Notes: a model not told the origin generated them from the sequence alone. Shown: positions 6,978-16,478, counted from the first letter of the stretch. The stretch is 57,989 nt of DNA from Alphaproteobacteria bacterium (GCA_030425185.1 JAUIAU010000018.1:1-57989); one strand, 5' to 3'. Translations and numbers: made by a program.

Positions 6978-8531
6978 TCAGCGCCGCCGCGCGACCTGAC
7001 GGATCACGCTGTCCAGCGCGGCGGGGTCCACCGGCTTCGGCAGGAAGGCGTCGATGCCGACGCGGCGGTACCGATCCTGCACCTCCGGGCCGACATGGGC
7101 CGAACAGGCGATGATCGGCACCGCGCGCATCTCGCCCTCCGAGGTGCGGATCTGCTCGGTCGCGCCCAGCCCGTCGAGACCGGGCATGGTGATGTCCATC
7201 AGCACGAGGTCGAAGCGCTGCTTGATCAGCGCCTCGATCGCCTCGAACCCGTTCGAGACCGTCTCGACCTGGTGCCCGATCTGCTGGAGCATCTCGCGCA
7301 GCATGTCCTGGTTCACCGTGTTGTCCTCGGCGATCAGCACCCGCAGGCCCGCGTCGCCCGTCACCGCATGCAGGCGCACCGGTTCGGGGGCGGGCTCGGG
7401 GATCGCCTCGACCGGGACCTCCATCTCGAAATAGAAGGTCGAGCCCGCGCCCGGGCGGCTTTCGACGCCGATGTCGGCCCCGAGGATGTCCGCGATGTTG
7501 CGGCAGATCGACAGGCCCAGCCCCCAGCCGCCGCGCTCCTTGCCGAAGTCGCTCTCGATCTGGACGAAGGGCCGGAACAGCTTGTCGACCTGCTCGGGGG
7601 CCATGCCGATGCCGGTGTCGGTGACCTCGAAGCGCAGCCGCGCATGGCCGTCGCGCCACGCGGTCTGGCTGACGACCAGCGCCACGCTGCCCGTCTCGGT
7701 GTACTTGATGGCGTTCGACAGGAAGTTGTTCAGCACCTGTTGCAGCCGCACCGGGTCGGTGACGATCCGCTGCGGCAGGCCCCGGTCCAGCGTCAGTTGC
7801 AGCCGCAGCCCCTTGTCGGAGGCGGTCGAGAGCCACCAGTCCGACACCTGGTCCAGCATCGGCTGCAGGTCGAACGGGCGCGGCTCGATCCGCATCCGCC
7901 CGGCCTCGACCTGGCTGAGGTCCAGCAGGTCGGTCAGCAGGTTCATCAGCGTCCCGCCCGCGCTGAGGATCGCCTCGACGTGGTTCTTGCGCTTCTGGTC
8001 GAGGTTCGACAGCCGCAGAAGCTGGGCGAAGCCGAGGATCGCGTTCATCGGGGTGCGGATCTCGTGGCTCATCGCGGCGAGGAAGCGGGACTTGGCCCGG
8101 CTCGCCTCGGTCGCGTCCTCGACGGCGGCGCGCAGGTCGGCCTCGGTCTGGCGCAGGCCGGTCGCGTCGTGCAGCGTCAGCAGCGCCCCCCGCGCGGTGC
8201 CGCCCGCGTCGCGGATCGGGGCAGCGCTGGCCAGCGTGGCGTGCAGCGTGCCGTCCGCGCCCGCGAGGTCCAGCGCCATCGCGTCGAAGCCCTTGGCGGC
8301 GGCGGCCCCGGGCGGGCCGGGCAAGTGCCCCTCGGCGGGCGAGGCGAGATCGGTCCAGAGCCGCCCGGCGAGGCCCGCAGCATCCGTCCCCAGCGCCGCC
8401 TGCAGGGCGGGCGAGGCGGTGACCACCCGGCCCGCGCCGTCGAGCACCATCAGCCAGCCGGGGGCCGTGGCGACAAGGGTCACGAACGGCGTCAGCGCCG
8501 CGTCCGCTCCCGGTGTTCCCAGATCATCCAT
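6978..8531 (-). CDS. Cytoplasmic hybrid sensor histidine kinase (PAS-HisKA-HATPase-REC)
   Basis: A 517-residue kinase without transmembrane segments. Residues about 15-135 form a PAS-like sensor. A short coiled region leads to the dimerisation domain with phospho-acceptor His156 (MSHEIRTPMN). The ATPase domain shows the N box (NNFLSNAIKYT), DTGIGM and GGWGLGLSI. A receiver domain (about 397-510) has acidic residues in AEDN, phospho-acceptor Asp446 (LVLMDITMP) and a late Lys (FLPKP). It has no partner next to it, so its output regulator is elsewhere. The signal is probably intracellular. Confidence 0.9.
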   Translation of the reverse strand: MDDLGTPGADAALTPFVTLVATAPGWLMVLDGAGRVVTASPALQAALGTDAAGLAGRLWTDLASPAEGHLPGPPGAAAAKGFDAMALDLAGADGTLHATLASAAPIRDAGGTARGALLTLHDATGLRQTEADLRAAVEDATEASRAKSRFLAAMSHEIRTPMNAILGFAQLLRLSNLDQKRKNHVEAILSAGGTLMNLLTDLLDLSQVEAGRMRIEPRPFDLQPMLDQVSDWWLSTASDKGLRLQLTLDRGLPQRIVTDPVRLQQVLNNFLSNAIKYTETGSVALVVSQTAWRDGHARLRFEVTDTGIGMAPEQVDKLFRPFVQIESDFGKERGGWGLGLSICRNIADILGADIGVESRPGAGSTFYFEMEVPVEAIPEPAPEPVRLHAVTGDAGLRVLIAEDNTVNQDMLREMLQQIGHQVETVSNGFEAIEALIKQRFDLVLMDITMPGLDGLGATEQIRTSEGEMRAVPIIACSAHVGPEVQDRYRRVGIDAFLPKPVDPAALDSVIRQVARRR

Positions 8532-8720
8532 TCCCGTTCCGCCCGTGCCGGATCGGCTGCGGGGGCCGTGGCCCGCCGCGCCCGAGGCGGCGCTCTCCCA
8601 TCTCGCTCAGGTATAGCGCGCGGGCGGGCCGCATCCACTGCAAGGCCCCCTCCAAGTGCCTGAAACCCATCCCGGAGTTGAGCGCGCCCCGTCCGTGGTC
8701 GCGCCCCGGTTCAGTGTCGG

Positions 8721-10442
8721 TCAGGTCCGCACGCCCGCGAACCGGGCCTGCCACTCGTCCCGCTGCTCGTCGGTGATCTTGGCGAACAGCACGTCGGGCA
8801 CGCTGAAGGCGTGGCCCGCGGGCAGGGCGGTCAGGGCCGCCTCGGCCCCCTCGGGCCAGCGCGCGTCGGTGGTGCCCATCGCCGCCAGCATCGCAGCACC
8901 CGCGTCGGGGATGAACGGCGCCGAGATGACGCCGTAGAAGCGCACGAGGTTCAGCGCCAGCCGGGTGATCGCGGCGGCCCGCTCGGGGTCGGTCTTGTGC
9001 TGGGTCCAGGGTGCGGCTTCCTGGAGATACTCGTTCCCCGCCACCCAGAGCGCGCGCAGCTCGGCCGCGGCCTTGCGCACCTCGATCCGGTCCATGTGGC
9101 CCTGGTAGGCCTGGAGCCCGGCGTCGAGGCGGGCGATCAGCGCCGCCTCCAGCGGGCCCCAATCGCCGCCCTCCGGCACCGTCTCGCCGAATTTCGAGCG
9201 GCAGAACTTGGTGATCCGGCTGACGAAGTTGCCCAGCACGTCGGCGAGGTCCTTGTTCACCCCGGCCTGGAAACCCTCCCAGGTGAACTCGCTGTCGCTG
9301 GTCTCGGGCGCGTGGCTCAGCAGCCACCAGCGCCAGTAATCGGCGGGCAGGATCGACAGCGCCTGGTCCATGAACACGCCCCGGCCCTGGCTCGTCGAGA
9401 ACTGGCCGCCGTCGTAGTTCAGGTAGTTGAACGACTTGATGTAATCGACCAGCTTCCACGGCTCGCCCGAGCCCATGATGGTGGCCGGGAAGGACAGGGT
9501 GTGGAACGGCACGTTGTCCTTGCCCATGAACTGGACATAGCGCACGTCCGCCGCGCCCTTGTCGGTGCGCCACCAGCGCTGCCACGCGGCGTCGTCGAGG
9601 CCCTGCGCCGCGGCCCACTCGCCCGCGCAGGCGATGTACTCGATCGGCGCGTCGAACCAGACGTAGAAGACCTTGCCCTCCATCCCGGGCCAGTCCTCGG
9701 TCCCCTTCTTCACCGGCACGCCCCAGTCGAGGTCGCGGGTGATCCCCCGGTCCTGCAACCCGTCGCCGTCATGCAGCCATTTCTTCGCGATCGAGGTGGT
9801 CAGGATCGGCCAGTCGGTCTGGCTGTCGATCCAGCCGTCGAGCCGGTCCTTCAGCGCCGACTGCCGCAGGTAGAGGTGCTTGGTCGCCCGCACCTCGAGG
9901 TCGGTCGAGCCCGAGATCGCCGAGCGCGGCTCGATCAGGTCGGCCGGGTCGAGCTGCTTGGTACAGTTCTCGCACTGGTCGCCGCGCGCCTTGTCGTAGC
10001 CGCAGTTGGGGCAGGTGCCCTCGATGTAGCGGTCGGGCAGGAAGCGGCCGTCGGCATGCGAATAGACCTGCCGCTCCTCGACCTCGGCGATCAGCCCGGC
10101 CTCGGCCAGCTTGCCCGCGAAATGCTGGGTCAGCGCATGGTTCTGCGGGCTGGACGAGCGCCCGAAATGGTCGAAGGACAGCCGGAAGCCGCGCGCGATC
10201 TCGGCCTGCACCGCGTGCATCTCGGCGCAGTACTCCGCGACCGGCTTGCCGGCCTTGGCGGCGGCCAGCTCGGCGGGGGTGCCGTGCTCGTCGGTGGCGC
10301 AGAGGAACAGCACCTCCTGACCGCGCCCGCGCAGGTACCGGGCATAGAGGTCGGCGGGCAACTGCGAGCCGACGAGGTTCCCGAGATGCTTGATCCCGTT
10401 GATGTAGGGGATCGCGGAGGTGATCAGCGTGCGTTGGGTCAT
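8721..10442 (-). CDS. metG: Methionyl-tRNA synthetase
   Basis: A 573-residue class Ia synthetase that charges tRNA-Met. The HIGH-type signature is HLGN at 19-22 in [11 protein letters not shown]. The zinc knuckle uses C144, C147, C157 and C160, and the KMSKS loop appears as FSTSQGRG. There is no C-terminal EMAP-type tRNA-binding extension, which is normal for this lineage. The ATG has GAAGG upstream. The 189-nt gap between this gene and the kinase start at 8531 holds nothing I can call. Confidence 0.96.
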   Translation of the reverse strand: MTQRTLITSAIPYINGIKHLGNLVGSQLPADLYARYLRGRGQEVLFLCATDEHGTPAELAAAKAGKPVAEYCAEMHAVQAEIARGFRLSFDHFGRSSSPQNHALTQHFAGKLAEAGLIAEVEERQVYSHADGRFLPDRYIEGTCPNCGYDKARGDQCENCTKQLDPADLIEPRSAISGSTDLEVRATKHLYLRQSALKDRLDGWIDSQTDWPILTTSIAKKWLHDGDGLQDRGITRDLDWGVPVKKGTEDWPGMEGKVFYVWFDAPIEYIACAGEWAAAQGLDDAAWQRWWRTDKGAADVRYVQFMGKDNVPFHTLSFPATIMGSGEPWKLVDYIKSFNYLNYDGGQFSTSQGRGVFMDQALSILPADYWRWWLLSHAPETSDSEFTWEGFQAGVNKDLADVLGNFVSRITKFCRSKFGETVPEGGDWGPLEAALIARLDAGLQAYQGHMDRIEVRKAAAELRALWVAGNEYLQEAAPWTQHKTDPERAAAITRLALNLVRFYGVISAPFIPDAGAAMLAAMGTTDARWPEGAEAALTALPAGHAFSVPDVLFAKITDEQRDEWQARFAGVRT

Positions 10443-10511
10443 CGGAGGGCCTTCGCTTGGGTCGCGCCCGGATTACGGCAGCGGCGCGGTGGGGGCAAGC
10501 GGCGCGCGGGC

Positions 10512-11735
10512 TCAGTCGCGGCGGCGTCCGAAGCCCAGCAGGCGGCCGACGAGGTAGGTGGTGCGCGGCACGTAGGTATAGGGGACCCGCTCCGCCGGGC
10601 TGGGCCGCGCACGCATCCGGGCGAGGCCGAACAGCACCAGCGCCAGGTGCCCCAGCGCGATGAACGAGAACAGCGCCCCCGGCCCCACCCGCGCCAGCAG
10701 CGCGGCGGCGATCAGCGGCGAGAGAATCGCGCCGATGGCATAGAAGAACATCAGCGCGGCCGAGATCTCGACCTGCGCGTCGCCCTCGGCGAAGTCGAAG
10801 GCATGGGCCGACGAGACCGAGTAGATCGGGAAGGTCGTCATCCCGAACACCGTCGCGGCCACCATCACCGCCCCGGTGCCCATTCCCGCCGCCGCCACCG
10901 TCACCGCGCAGCCCGCCATCGCCGCCACCGACAGGCCGATCAGCACGTGCCGCCGGTCGCGGCGGTCCGCCAGCCAGCCGACCGGGTATTGCGCCAGCGC
11001 GCCGCCCAGCACGTAGGCCGCTAGGAACAGGCCGATCTGGTCGGTCCTGAGGCCCACCGCCTCGCCGTAGACCGGGCCGACCATGCGGAAGGCCGCCGCC
11101 GTCAGGCCCGCCACCATCACGCCCGCCACCGCCAGCGGCGAACGCCGCCACGCGAGGCCGGGCCGCAGGCGCGGCGCGGCGGGCGTCGCGGGCTGGGTCG
11201 CCTTGCTCAGCGTCAGGGGGAAGAGCGCCGCGCAGCACAGGATCGCCAGCAGGTTGTAGGCGGCATAGGTCGCGGGTTCGAGCACGCCGATGATCACCTG
11301 CGCCATCAGCGAGGCGCCGAGGTCCACCACCCGGTAGGCCCCCATCGTGCGCCCGCGCGTCGCGTTGGTCAGTTCCGCGTTCAGCCAGGCCTCGATCACC
11401 GTGTAGCAGCCCGCCACGCACAGGCCCGACATGATCCGGAGCGCGGCCCAGACCAGCGGGTCGGGGAAGATCATGTGCGCCATCAGCCCGATCGCGCCGG
11501 TCGCGGTGAAGGCCGCGAAGGCGCGCGAATGCCCGATGGTGCCCATCAGGCGCGGCGCCCACCAGCAGCCGATGAAGAAGCCGAAGAAATGCGCCGAGCC
11601 GAGCAGGCCGATCTGCTCGGTGGCGAACCCGAGCGCCAGACCCGAAAGCGCGTCGAGCGGCGCGGTCGCCCCGGAGGAGAGTTGCAGCAGCGCCACCGAC
11701 AGGAACAGCGCGCCGAAGGAGAGGGGAAGTTTCAT
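10512..11735 (-). CDS. MFS transporter (YcaD-like)
   Basis: A 407-residue integral membrane protein with about 12 hydrophobic segments. A cytoplasmic loop rich in Arg (VGWLADRRDRRHVL) is a typical MFS motif A-like segment between the two six-helix halves, and the first half shows a related GCWWAPRLMGTIGHSRAF loop. It resembles the YcaD group, whose substrates are unknown. It lies 69 nt upstream of metG and 94 nt downstream of the ImuA-like gene, all on the minus strand, so read-through from the SOS promoter is possible. Confidence 0.85.
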   Translation of the reverse strand: MKLPLSFGALFLSVALLQLSSGATAPLDALSGLALGFATEQIGLLGSAHFFGFFIGCWWAPRLMGTIGHSRAFAAFTATGAIGLMAHMIFPDPLVWAALRIMSGLCVAGCYTVIEAWLNAELTNATRGRTMGAYRVVDLGASLMAQVIIGVLEPATYAAYNLLAILCCAALFPLTLSKATQPATPAAPRLRPGLAWRRSPLAVAGVMVAGLTAAAFRMVGPVYGEAVGLRTDQIGLFLAAYVLGGALAQYPVGWLADRRDRRHVLIGLSVAAMAGCAVTVAAAGMGTGAVMVAATVFGMTTFPIYSVSSAHAFDFAEGDAQVEISAALMFFYAIGAILSPLIAAALLARVGPGALFSFIALGHLALVLFGLARMRARPSPAERVPYTYVPRTTYLVGRLLGFGRRRD

Positions 11736-11829
11736 CGACCGGACCTTGCTCGGCCCTTCGTCGCGCCTGCCGCCGCGCCCCGCTGTCCCGTTCGCGGCGG
11801 GGGATGTCGTTTCGGACCGGCGCAGGCGG

Positions 11830-12462
11830 TTATTCCGGCGCGACCGGACCCGACAGGTGCAGGTCGATCCCGGTGTCGGTCATCAGCCAGCGCGCGGGTG
11901 GCAGGGTGCGGTCGCGCATCCGCGTCACCCGCCACGCGGTCCGGTCCGGCCCGTGCGCGAAGCCCATGTGCCAGCGGCTCTCGACGCCCGCCGCGCCGCC
12001 GTTGCCCGCCGTCAGCAGCACCGCCATCGGCACGACGCTGCCCCGGCTCGCGCCCTCCTCGGCGGCGAGGTTCAGCCGCCGCACCGGGGTCAGCGCGGGC
12101 GGCTGCGGCAGTTCCACCACCACCAGCCCGACCGTGCCCGAGCGCAGCGCCTCCTCGGTGCACCACAGCAGGTCCTCGGTCCGCACCGGGGCGACCTCGA
12201 CCATGCGGCCCGGCTCGCACCAGCGCACCATCCCGTCCGGATACAGCCGGTCGGGCAGCCAGCGCGGCCGGATCCACAGGAACCGCCCGCCGTCCGCGCC
12301 CGCCATCAGCACCGCGAGGAAGCGCCGCGCGGGGCCGCAGACCTCGTGCGTGCGGGTGCGGGCGAAGCGGAACTGCGACAGCACCGACAGCACCGGCCGC
12401 TCGGCACGGCCGTCGATCAGTCCGGGCAGCAGGCCCGCCTTGGTGAGACTCGGGGGTGACAT
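11830..12462 (-). CDS. ImuA-like (RecA-related) protein, SOS mutagenesis family
   Basis: About 210 residues from the ATG at 12462. Family features of ImuA proteins are HEVCGPARRFLAVL near the start, LWCTEEALRSG in the middle, LTPVRRLNLAAEEG and a late ESRWHMGFAHG segment. ImuA is a RecA-fold partner of ImuB and DnaE2 in damage-induced mutagenesis in proteobacteria. A perfect alphaproteobacterial LexA box lies 18 nt upstream, which also argues against the in-frame TTG at 12498, since that start would sit right next to the box. No imuB or dnaE2 is adjacent; an MFS gene follows instead. Identification rests on pattern recall. Confidence 0.68.
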   Translation of the reverse strand: MSPPSLTKAGLLPGLIDGRAERPVLSVLSQFRFARTRTHEVCGPARRFLAVLMAGADGGRFLWIRPRWLPDRLYPDGMVRWCEPGRMVEVAPVRTEDLLWCTEEALRSGTVGLVVVELPQPPALTPVRRLNLAAEEGASRGSVVPMAVLLTAGNGGAAGVESRWHMGFAHGPDRTAWRVTRMRDRTLPPARWLMTDTGIDLHLSGPVAPE

Positions 12463-12479
12463 GCCCCGAAGGTTAAGAT

Positions 12480-12494
12480 GTTCCGCAAATGTTC
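12480..12494 (-). promoter_or_regulatory. LexA (SOS) box, direct repeat GTTC-N7-GTTC
   Basis: GTTC at 12480-12483 and GTTC at 12491-12494 are separated by exactly 7 nt (CGCAAAT). This is the direct-repeat operator described for LexA in alphaproteobacteria such as Rhodobacter and Caulobacter, where either orientation is used. It lies just upstream of the ImuA-like start. Confidence 0.8.
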
Positions 12495-12525
12495 TCAAGA
12501 TGAGTCGCGACGCGCCGGCGGGAGA

Positions 12526-12882
12526 TCATCCGCCGCAGCGCGTCAGCCGCATGGTGCCGCCCATGTCATCGATCACCGTCAGCGCGTCCGGCTCGGTCAG
12601 CACCCACAGCTCGGTCACGGCCAGCGTCTCGCCCATGTCGAGGCAGCTCAGCCCGGCCTTCCAGGCCCGGCCCGGCATCACCTCGTCGAGCGTTTCCAGG
12701 TCGCAGCTCCACTCGTGGCCATAAAGGCCCTCGGCGGTGAAGCTGGTCGGACGGTCGTCGCTCAGCATCGGGGCCGCGCAACTGTCGGGCGAGATCCCCC
12801 AGTCGCCGATCCACGGCGCCTCGGCGGCCGAGACGGCAGCGGGCAGGGCAGCGAGGAGCGGGAGCAGGATGACGTGGCGCAT
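12526..12882 (-). CDS. Small exported protein of unknown function
   Basis: A 118-residue protein with a signal peptide (RHVILLPLLAALPAAVSAAEA). The mature part begins with APWIGDWGISPDSCAAP and has four cysteines (in PDSCAAP, EWSCDLE, LSCLDMG and the final RCGG), which could form two disulphides. The WIGDWG start and compact size resemble small periplasmic lipocalin-like or inhibitor-like proteins, but I do not recognise the family. The gene lies immediately upstream of the LexA box on the same strand as the ImuA-like gene. Confidence 0.65.
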   Translation of the reverse strand: MRHVILLPLLAALPAAVSAAEAPWIGDWGISPDSCAAPMLSDDRPTSFTAEGLYGHEWSCDLETLDEVMPGRAWKAGLSCLDMGETLAVTELWVLTEPDALTVIDDMGGTMRLTRCGG

Positions 12883-12903
12883 AGGCCTGAGCCTAGCGCC
12901 CCC

Positions 12904-13818
12904 TCAGCGGATAGCCAGCACGATCAGCACCACAGAGACGAGGATCAGCGCCACCGCGCCGCCCTCGCGCCGGGTCGTGCGCTCGCCGAACACCAGCCAG
13001 CTTGCGAGGAACGAGAACACCAGTTCCACCTGCCCGACCGCCCGGACATAGGCCGCCGTCTGCAGGGTGAAGGCGGTGAACCAGCAGAGCGAGCCGATCA
13101 TCGACGTGATGCCCACCAGCGACGAGACCCGCCAGCTCGCCAGCACGCGGCCCAGTTGCCCCGGCTCGCGCCACGCCAGCCACGCGGCCAGCGCCAGCGT
13201 CTGCGCCGCCGTCACCACCGCCAGCGTGACCGAGGCGCGCAGGAACACGTCGTCGGACGGCAGCGCCAGCGAGGCCGCCCGGTAGCCCACCGCCGACACC
13301 CCGAAGAGCGCGCCCGCGCCAAGGCCAAGCGCGGCGGCTCGGTTGAAGAAGCGGCCGAGGCCCGCCGGGGCGGGGGCGGCATCGCTGCGCGGCGGATCGG
13401 ACAGCAGCACCACGCCGACGAAGCCCACCACGATGGCGAGGATGCCGAGGGGCGACACCGCCTCGCCCAGCACGAGGAAGCCGGTGATCGCGGTCAGCAC
13501 CACCTCGGTGTTCTTGAAGGTGATCCCGATGGCGAAGCTGCGGTGCGCGAAGAGCGCCACGACGCAGAGGGTTGCCAGCAGTTGCCCCGCCCCGCCGATC
13601 AGCGCGGCGGTCCAGAAGGCGCCCGACATCGGCGGCAGCGCCTGCCCGGTTACCGCGAGATAGCCCGCCACCAGCAGCGCCACCAGCGGGGCCGAGTAGA
13701 GGAACCGCGCCAGCGTCGCGCCGCCGGTGGACAGGCGGCTGACCTTCAGGTGGCGTTGCAGCATGAAGCGGCCGGTCTGCGCGAAGGCCGCCAGCACCGT
13801 GACCGGGATCCAGAGCAT
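12904..13818 (-). CDS. EamA-family (DMT) transporter
   Basis: A 304-residue membrane protein with about ten transmembrane helices in two EamA repeats. Repeat boundaries are marked by conserved features such as ITFKNTEVVLTAITGFLVLGE in the first half and GQVELVFSFLASWLVFGERTTRREGG in the second. Members export metabolites or drugs; the substrate cannot be told. It starts 5 nt after the stop of the esterase gene on the same strand, so the two are an operon. Confidence 0.85.
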   Translation of the reverse strand: MLWIPVTVLAAFAQTGRFMLQRHLKVSRLSTGGATLARFLYSAPLVALLVAGYLAVTGQALPPMSGAFWTAALIGGAGQLLATLCVVALFAHRSFAIGITFKNTEVVLTAITGFLVLGEAVSPLGILAIVVGFVGVVLLSDPPRSDAAPAPAGLGRFFNRAAALGLGAGALFGVSAVGYRAASLALPSDDVFLRASVTLAVVTAAQTLALAAWLAWREPGQLGRVLASWRVSSLVGITSMIGSLCWFTAFTLQTAAYVRAVGQVELVFSFLASWLVFGERTTRREGGAVALILVSVVLIVLAIR

Positions 13819-13823
13819 CGGCG

Positions 13824-14603
13824 TCAGGCGTCGAGGAAGGCGGCGAGCGCGGCGAGGAACTCGGCCGGCGCCTCGGCATGCAGCCAGTGCCCGACCCCGG
13901 GCAGCGCCACGTGCCGCGCGGCAGGGAAGAGCGCGTCGAAGAGCGGCCGGTGCGCGGGCTGGACATAGGTCGACGCGCCCCCCGACAGCACCAGCGTGGG
14001 ACCGTCGAAGCGCCCCGCCGTGCCGGGCCAGCCGATGATGCGGTCCATCTCGGCCTTCAGGACCGGCAGGTTCAGCTTCCAGCGCGGCCCGCCCTCGGCG
14101 CGCAGGTCGAGCGATTGCAAAAGGAACGCCCGCGTGCCCGCGTCCGGCACGGCGGGGGCCAGCGCCGCATCGGCGTCGCGGCGGCTGGTCAGCCCGTCGA
14201 GCGGCAGCGCCGCCATCGCGTCGATCAGCGGCGTCTGGGTGTGGGAATAGGCGACCGGGGCGATGTCCGCGATCACCAGCCGCCCGACGAGGTCGGGCCG
14301 GGTCAGCGCCAGCTGCATCGCCGCCTTGCCGCCCATCGAATGGCCGATCACGTCGGCCGCGCCGCCCGCACCCTCGATCACCGCGGCGAGGTCCCCGGCC
14401 ATTTCGGGATAGCCGTGCGCCGCGTCCTGCGGGCTGTCGCCGTGGTTGCGCATGTCCACCGCCAGCACCGGCCGGGTCGCGCTGAGCTTCTTCGCGATCA
14501 CGTTCCAGTTCCGCGCCGAGCCGAACAGCCCGTGGACGATCAGCGCGGGGCGGCGGCCCTCGGGGCCGTCGTGGCGGGTGGTGGCAAGGGCGAGTGCGGG
14601 CAT
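13824..14603 (-). CDS. Alpha/beta-hydrolase (YbfF-like esterase)
   Basis: A 259-residue alpha/beta-hydrolase. The oxyanion-hole region is HGLFGSARNW, followed by DMRNHGDSP, and the nucleophile elbow GHSMGG places Ser89 as the nucleophile. The catalytic His is in LPGVGHWLHAEAP near the C-terminus. The profile fits short-acyl esterases of the YbfF type. It is cotranscribed with the EamA gene. It is divergent from the gene at 14721, with a 117-nt gap. Confidence 0.88.
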   Translation of the reverse strand: MPALALATTRHDGPEGRRPALIVHGLFGSARNWNVIAKKLSATRPVLAVDMRNHGDSPQDAAHGYPEMAGDLAAVIEGAGGAADVIGHSMGGKAAMQLALTRPDLVGRLVIADIAPVAYSHTQTPLIDAMAALPLDGLTSRRDADAALAPAVPDAGTRAFLLQSLDLRAEGGPRWKLNLPVLKAEMDRIIGWPGTAGRFDGPTLVLSGGASTYVQPAHRPLFDALFPAARHVALPGVGHWLHAEAPAEFLAALAAFLDA

Positions 14604-14720
14604 GGGGGCCTCCGGCGGACGGATGCGCCCGTGCTAGCCCGCCGGGCGCGGCTTGACCAGTGCACAGCCTGCGGAGGACCGCCGTTGTCGCCCGTGCGGG
14701 GCTTCGCTAGGCTTCCGCGC

Positions 14721-15107
14721 ATGAGCCAGATGCAGCCGCCCGAGACCGCGCTTGCCCCCCGCCTCGACAAGCTGGCGGGGCTGATGCGCGAGCGTCTGCA
14801 ACTGGGCGGCAGCGACCTGCGACGGACCCTGAGAAAGGCGCGCGGGCGGATGCCCCGGCGCTTCCGGCGCGAAATCGACCACATGCTGCAGGCGCTCGAC
14901 CTCGTGGCGCATCCGAAGCTGGCGCGGCAGGTGGACATGGCCCGGATCGGCCGCGCGGCGGACGAGATGACCGAGTTCCTGAAGACCATCGACGTGCAGC
15001 GCCTGCGCGAGTTGCGGATGTTCGACATCGCCACCACGCTGGCGCTGAACCTCGTCCTGCTTGCCGCGCTGGTCGCGGGCTTCGCCTGGTGGCAGGGGCT
15101 GTTCTGA
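14721..15107 (+). CDS. Hypothetical tail-anchored membrane protein
   Basis: A 128-residue protein. Residues 1-100 are basic and helical (RKARGRMPRRFRREID) without motifs I can name, and the last 25 residues form one transmembrane helix (ALNLVLLAALVAGFAWW) ending GLF. The layout suggests a cytoplasmic domain anchored by its C-terminus. G+C pattern and codon usage fit a real gene. No function is proposed. Confidence 0.65.
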   Translation: MSQMQPPETALAPRLDKLAGLMRERLQLGGSDLRRTLRKARGRMPRRFRREIDHMLQALDLVAHPKLARQVDMARIGRAADEMTEFLKTIDVQRLRELRMFDIATTLALNLVLLAALVAGFAWWQGLF

Positions 15108-15412
15108 GGGGACAGCGGACGCACGGCCGCCCGCGCCGGAGCGGGCTACGGGCGGTGGGCGTCGTCTCGGTCGGGGGAGGGGCCTGTCGCGGCCCCGGTC
15201 CTGCGATGAAGGGAAGCGGCGCCGCTTCGCGCGGTGCGATCCCGATGCGCCGGGCGTCTGGAAGCCACCCTGGCGCCTGTCCTCGGCCGGTTGCCCGGCC
15301 TCGTTGCCAGCGATGCGGACCCGGGATGACCCCCCGGGGGAAGCACCTGAGTGCGGGAACTTGCCAAAGGTCCCCGCGCGATCGATCGGGAGCCGGTGTA
15401 GCGCGGGCCGCC
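15108..15412. other. 305-nt stretch with no convincing gene
   Basis: Open frames here are Arg/Pro/Gly-rich and lack ribosome sites. The only structure I see is at its right edge: CGCGGGC (15402-15408) and GCCCGCG (15417-15423) form a 7-bp hairpin whose loop contains the TAA stop of the desaturase gene on the minus strand. It may act as a 3'-end structure for that gene. Confidence 0.5.
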
Positions 15413-16426
15413 TTAAGCCCGCGTTAACCGACCGTTCGGTGCCCGGCGCGGGGTCTTCGGGAAGGGCACGAGGCGCTCCTGCTCCTCGTCCCACAGCCGC
15501 AGGGTGAAGCTGCGCAGCGCCTCGGGCCAGCGGATGATGTGGCAGTCGAACTCCTCCCGCAGCGCGCGGTGGCACTGGCGCAGGCGGTAGGACGGGATGC
15601 GCGGGTTGTAGTGGTGGATGTCGTGATAGGCGATGTTGCCGGTCCCGAGGTCCCACCACCAGCCGAGATCCAGCGCCGACGAGCCCTTGAGCTGCGCCTT
15701 CATCGGCACCAGACCCGGTTTGCGGTCCCACCAGGTGTCCTCGAAATTGTGCTGGAGGTAGACGAGGAACACGCCGATCCAGCCCGCCACGATTACCGTG
15801 CCGAACCACACCGCGAGGCCGGTCAGCCCGCCCAGCAGCCAGATCAGCCCGACCCAGGCCAGGAGCGCCGCGTTATGCGCCAGCACGCCCGCCGCCCCGA
15901 CGCGGGCCGCGTTCTTGGGCCAGCGGTAGGCGAAGAGATAGGTCCAGAACCCGCCCACCGGGATCAGCACCAGCGGATGCCGGTAGAGCCGGTAGAGCAG
16001 ACGCTTCGACCAGTTCGCCTCGTCCCACTCGCGCACCGTCATCGTGTAGATCTCGGTCGTGTGGCGTTCGTCGAGATTGCCGAGATGGGCGTGGTGCTCG
16101 TTATGGTTGAACTGCATCACCCGGTAGGGGGTCAGCGTCACCACCGACAGCAGGGCCCCCGCGAGGTCGTTCATCCGTCGCGTGACGAACAGCGAATGGT
16201 GCCCGCAGTCGTGTTGCAGCACGTAGAGCCGGACACCCGCGAAGGCGTTGATGACGATCAGCGGCAGCGCCAGCGCCCAGTGCAGGTGGGCGGCCCAGAC
16301 CGCCAGCGCGAGCGTGCCGAGATAGGCGGCATAGGAGCCGAGGAAACTGGTCCAGGCGAGGCGGTCGTCCTGCACCGCGTAGGGGCGCGAGAAGGCCCGG
16401 ACCGCGCGGTCCACTTGCATCGACAT
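15413..16426 (-). CDS. Membrane fatty acid desaturase
   Basis: A 337-residue integral membrane di-iron desaturase. The three His boxes are HDCGHH (72-77), HNEHH (108-112) and HDIHH (about 268), with hydrophobic segments before, between and after. HDIHHYNPRIPSYRL after the third box is typical of the omega-6/DesA-like bacterial group. It introduces a double bond in acyl chains of membrane lipids. Regiospecificity cannot be read from sequence. It is preceded by the glyA terminator, so it is likely transcribed on its own. Confidence 0.87.
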   Translation of the reverse strand: MSMQVDRAVRAFSRPYAVQDDRLAWTSFLGSYAAYLGTLALAVWAAHLHWALALPLIVINAFAGVRLYVLQHDCGHHSLFVTRRMNDLAGALLSVVTLTPYRVMQFNHNEHHAHLGNLDERHTTEIYTMTVREWDEANWSKRLLYRLYRHPLVLIPVGGFWTYLFAYRWPKNAARVGAAGVLAHNAALLAWVGLIWLLGGLTGLAVWFGTVIVAGWIGVFLVYLQHNFEDTWWDRKPGLVPMKAQLKGSSALDLGWWWDLGTGNIAYHDIHHYNPRIPSYRLRQCHRALREEFDCHIIRWPEALRSFTLRLWDEEQERLVPFPKTPRRAPNGRLTRA

Positions 16427-16445
16427 CGGTCTAATCTCTCACATG

Positions 16446-16478
16446 AAAATGGCGTGCCCCGCGATCACGGGACACGCC
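16446..16478 (-). terminator. Rho-independent terminator of glyA
   Basis: On the minus strand an 11-bp stem (arms 16468-16478 and 16451-16461, one G-U pair) with a 6-nt loop is followed by ATTTT (16450-16446). It lies 60 nt after the glyA stop and 20 nt before the desaturase start, separating the two units. Confidence 0.75.

Noticed and set aside
15061-15507. Open frame across the gap between 15107 and the desaturase
   Set aside because: No ribosome site, low-complexity Arg/Pro composition, and overlap with the desaturase end.
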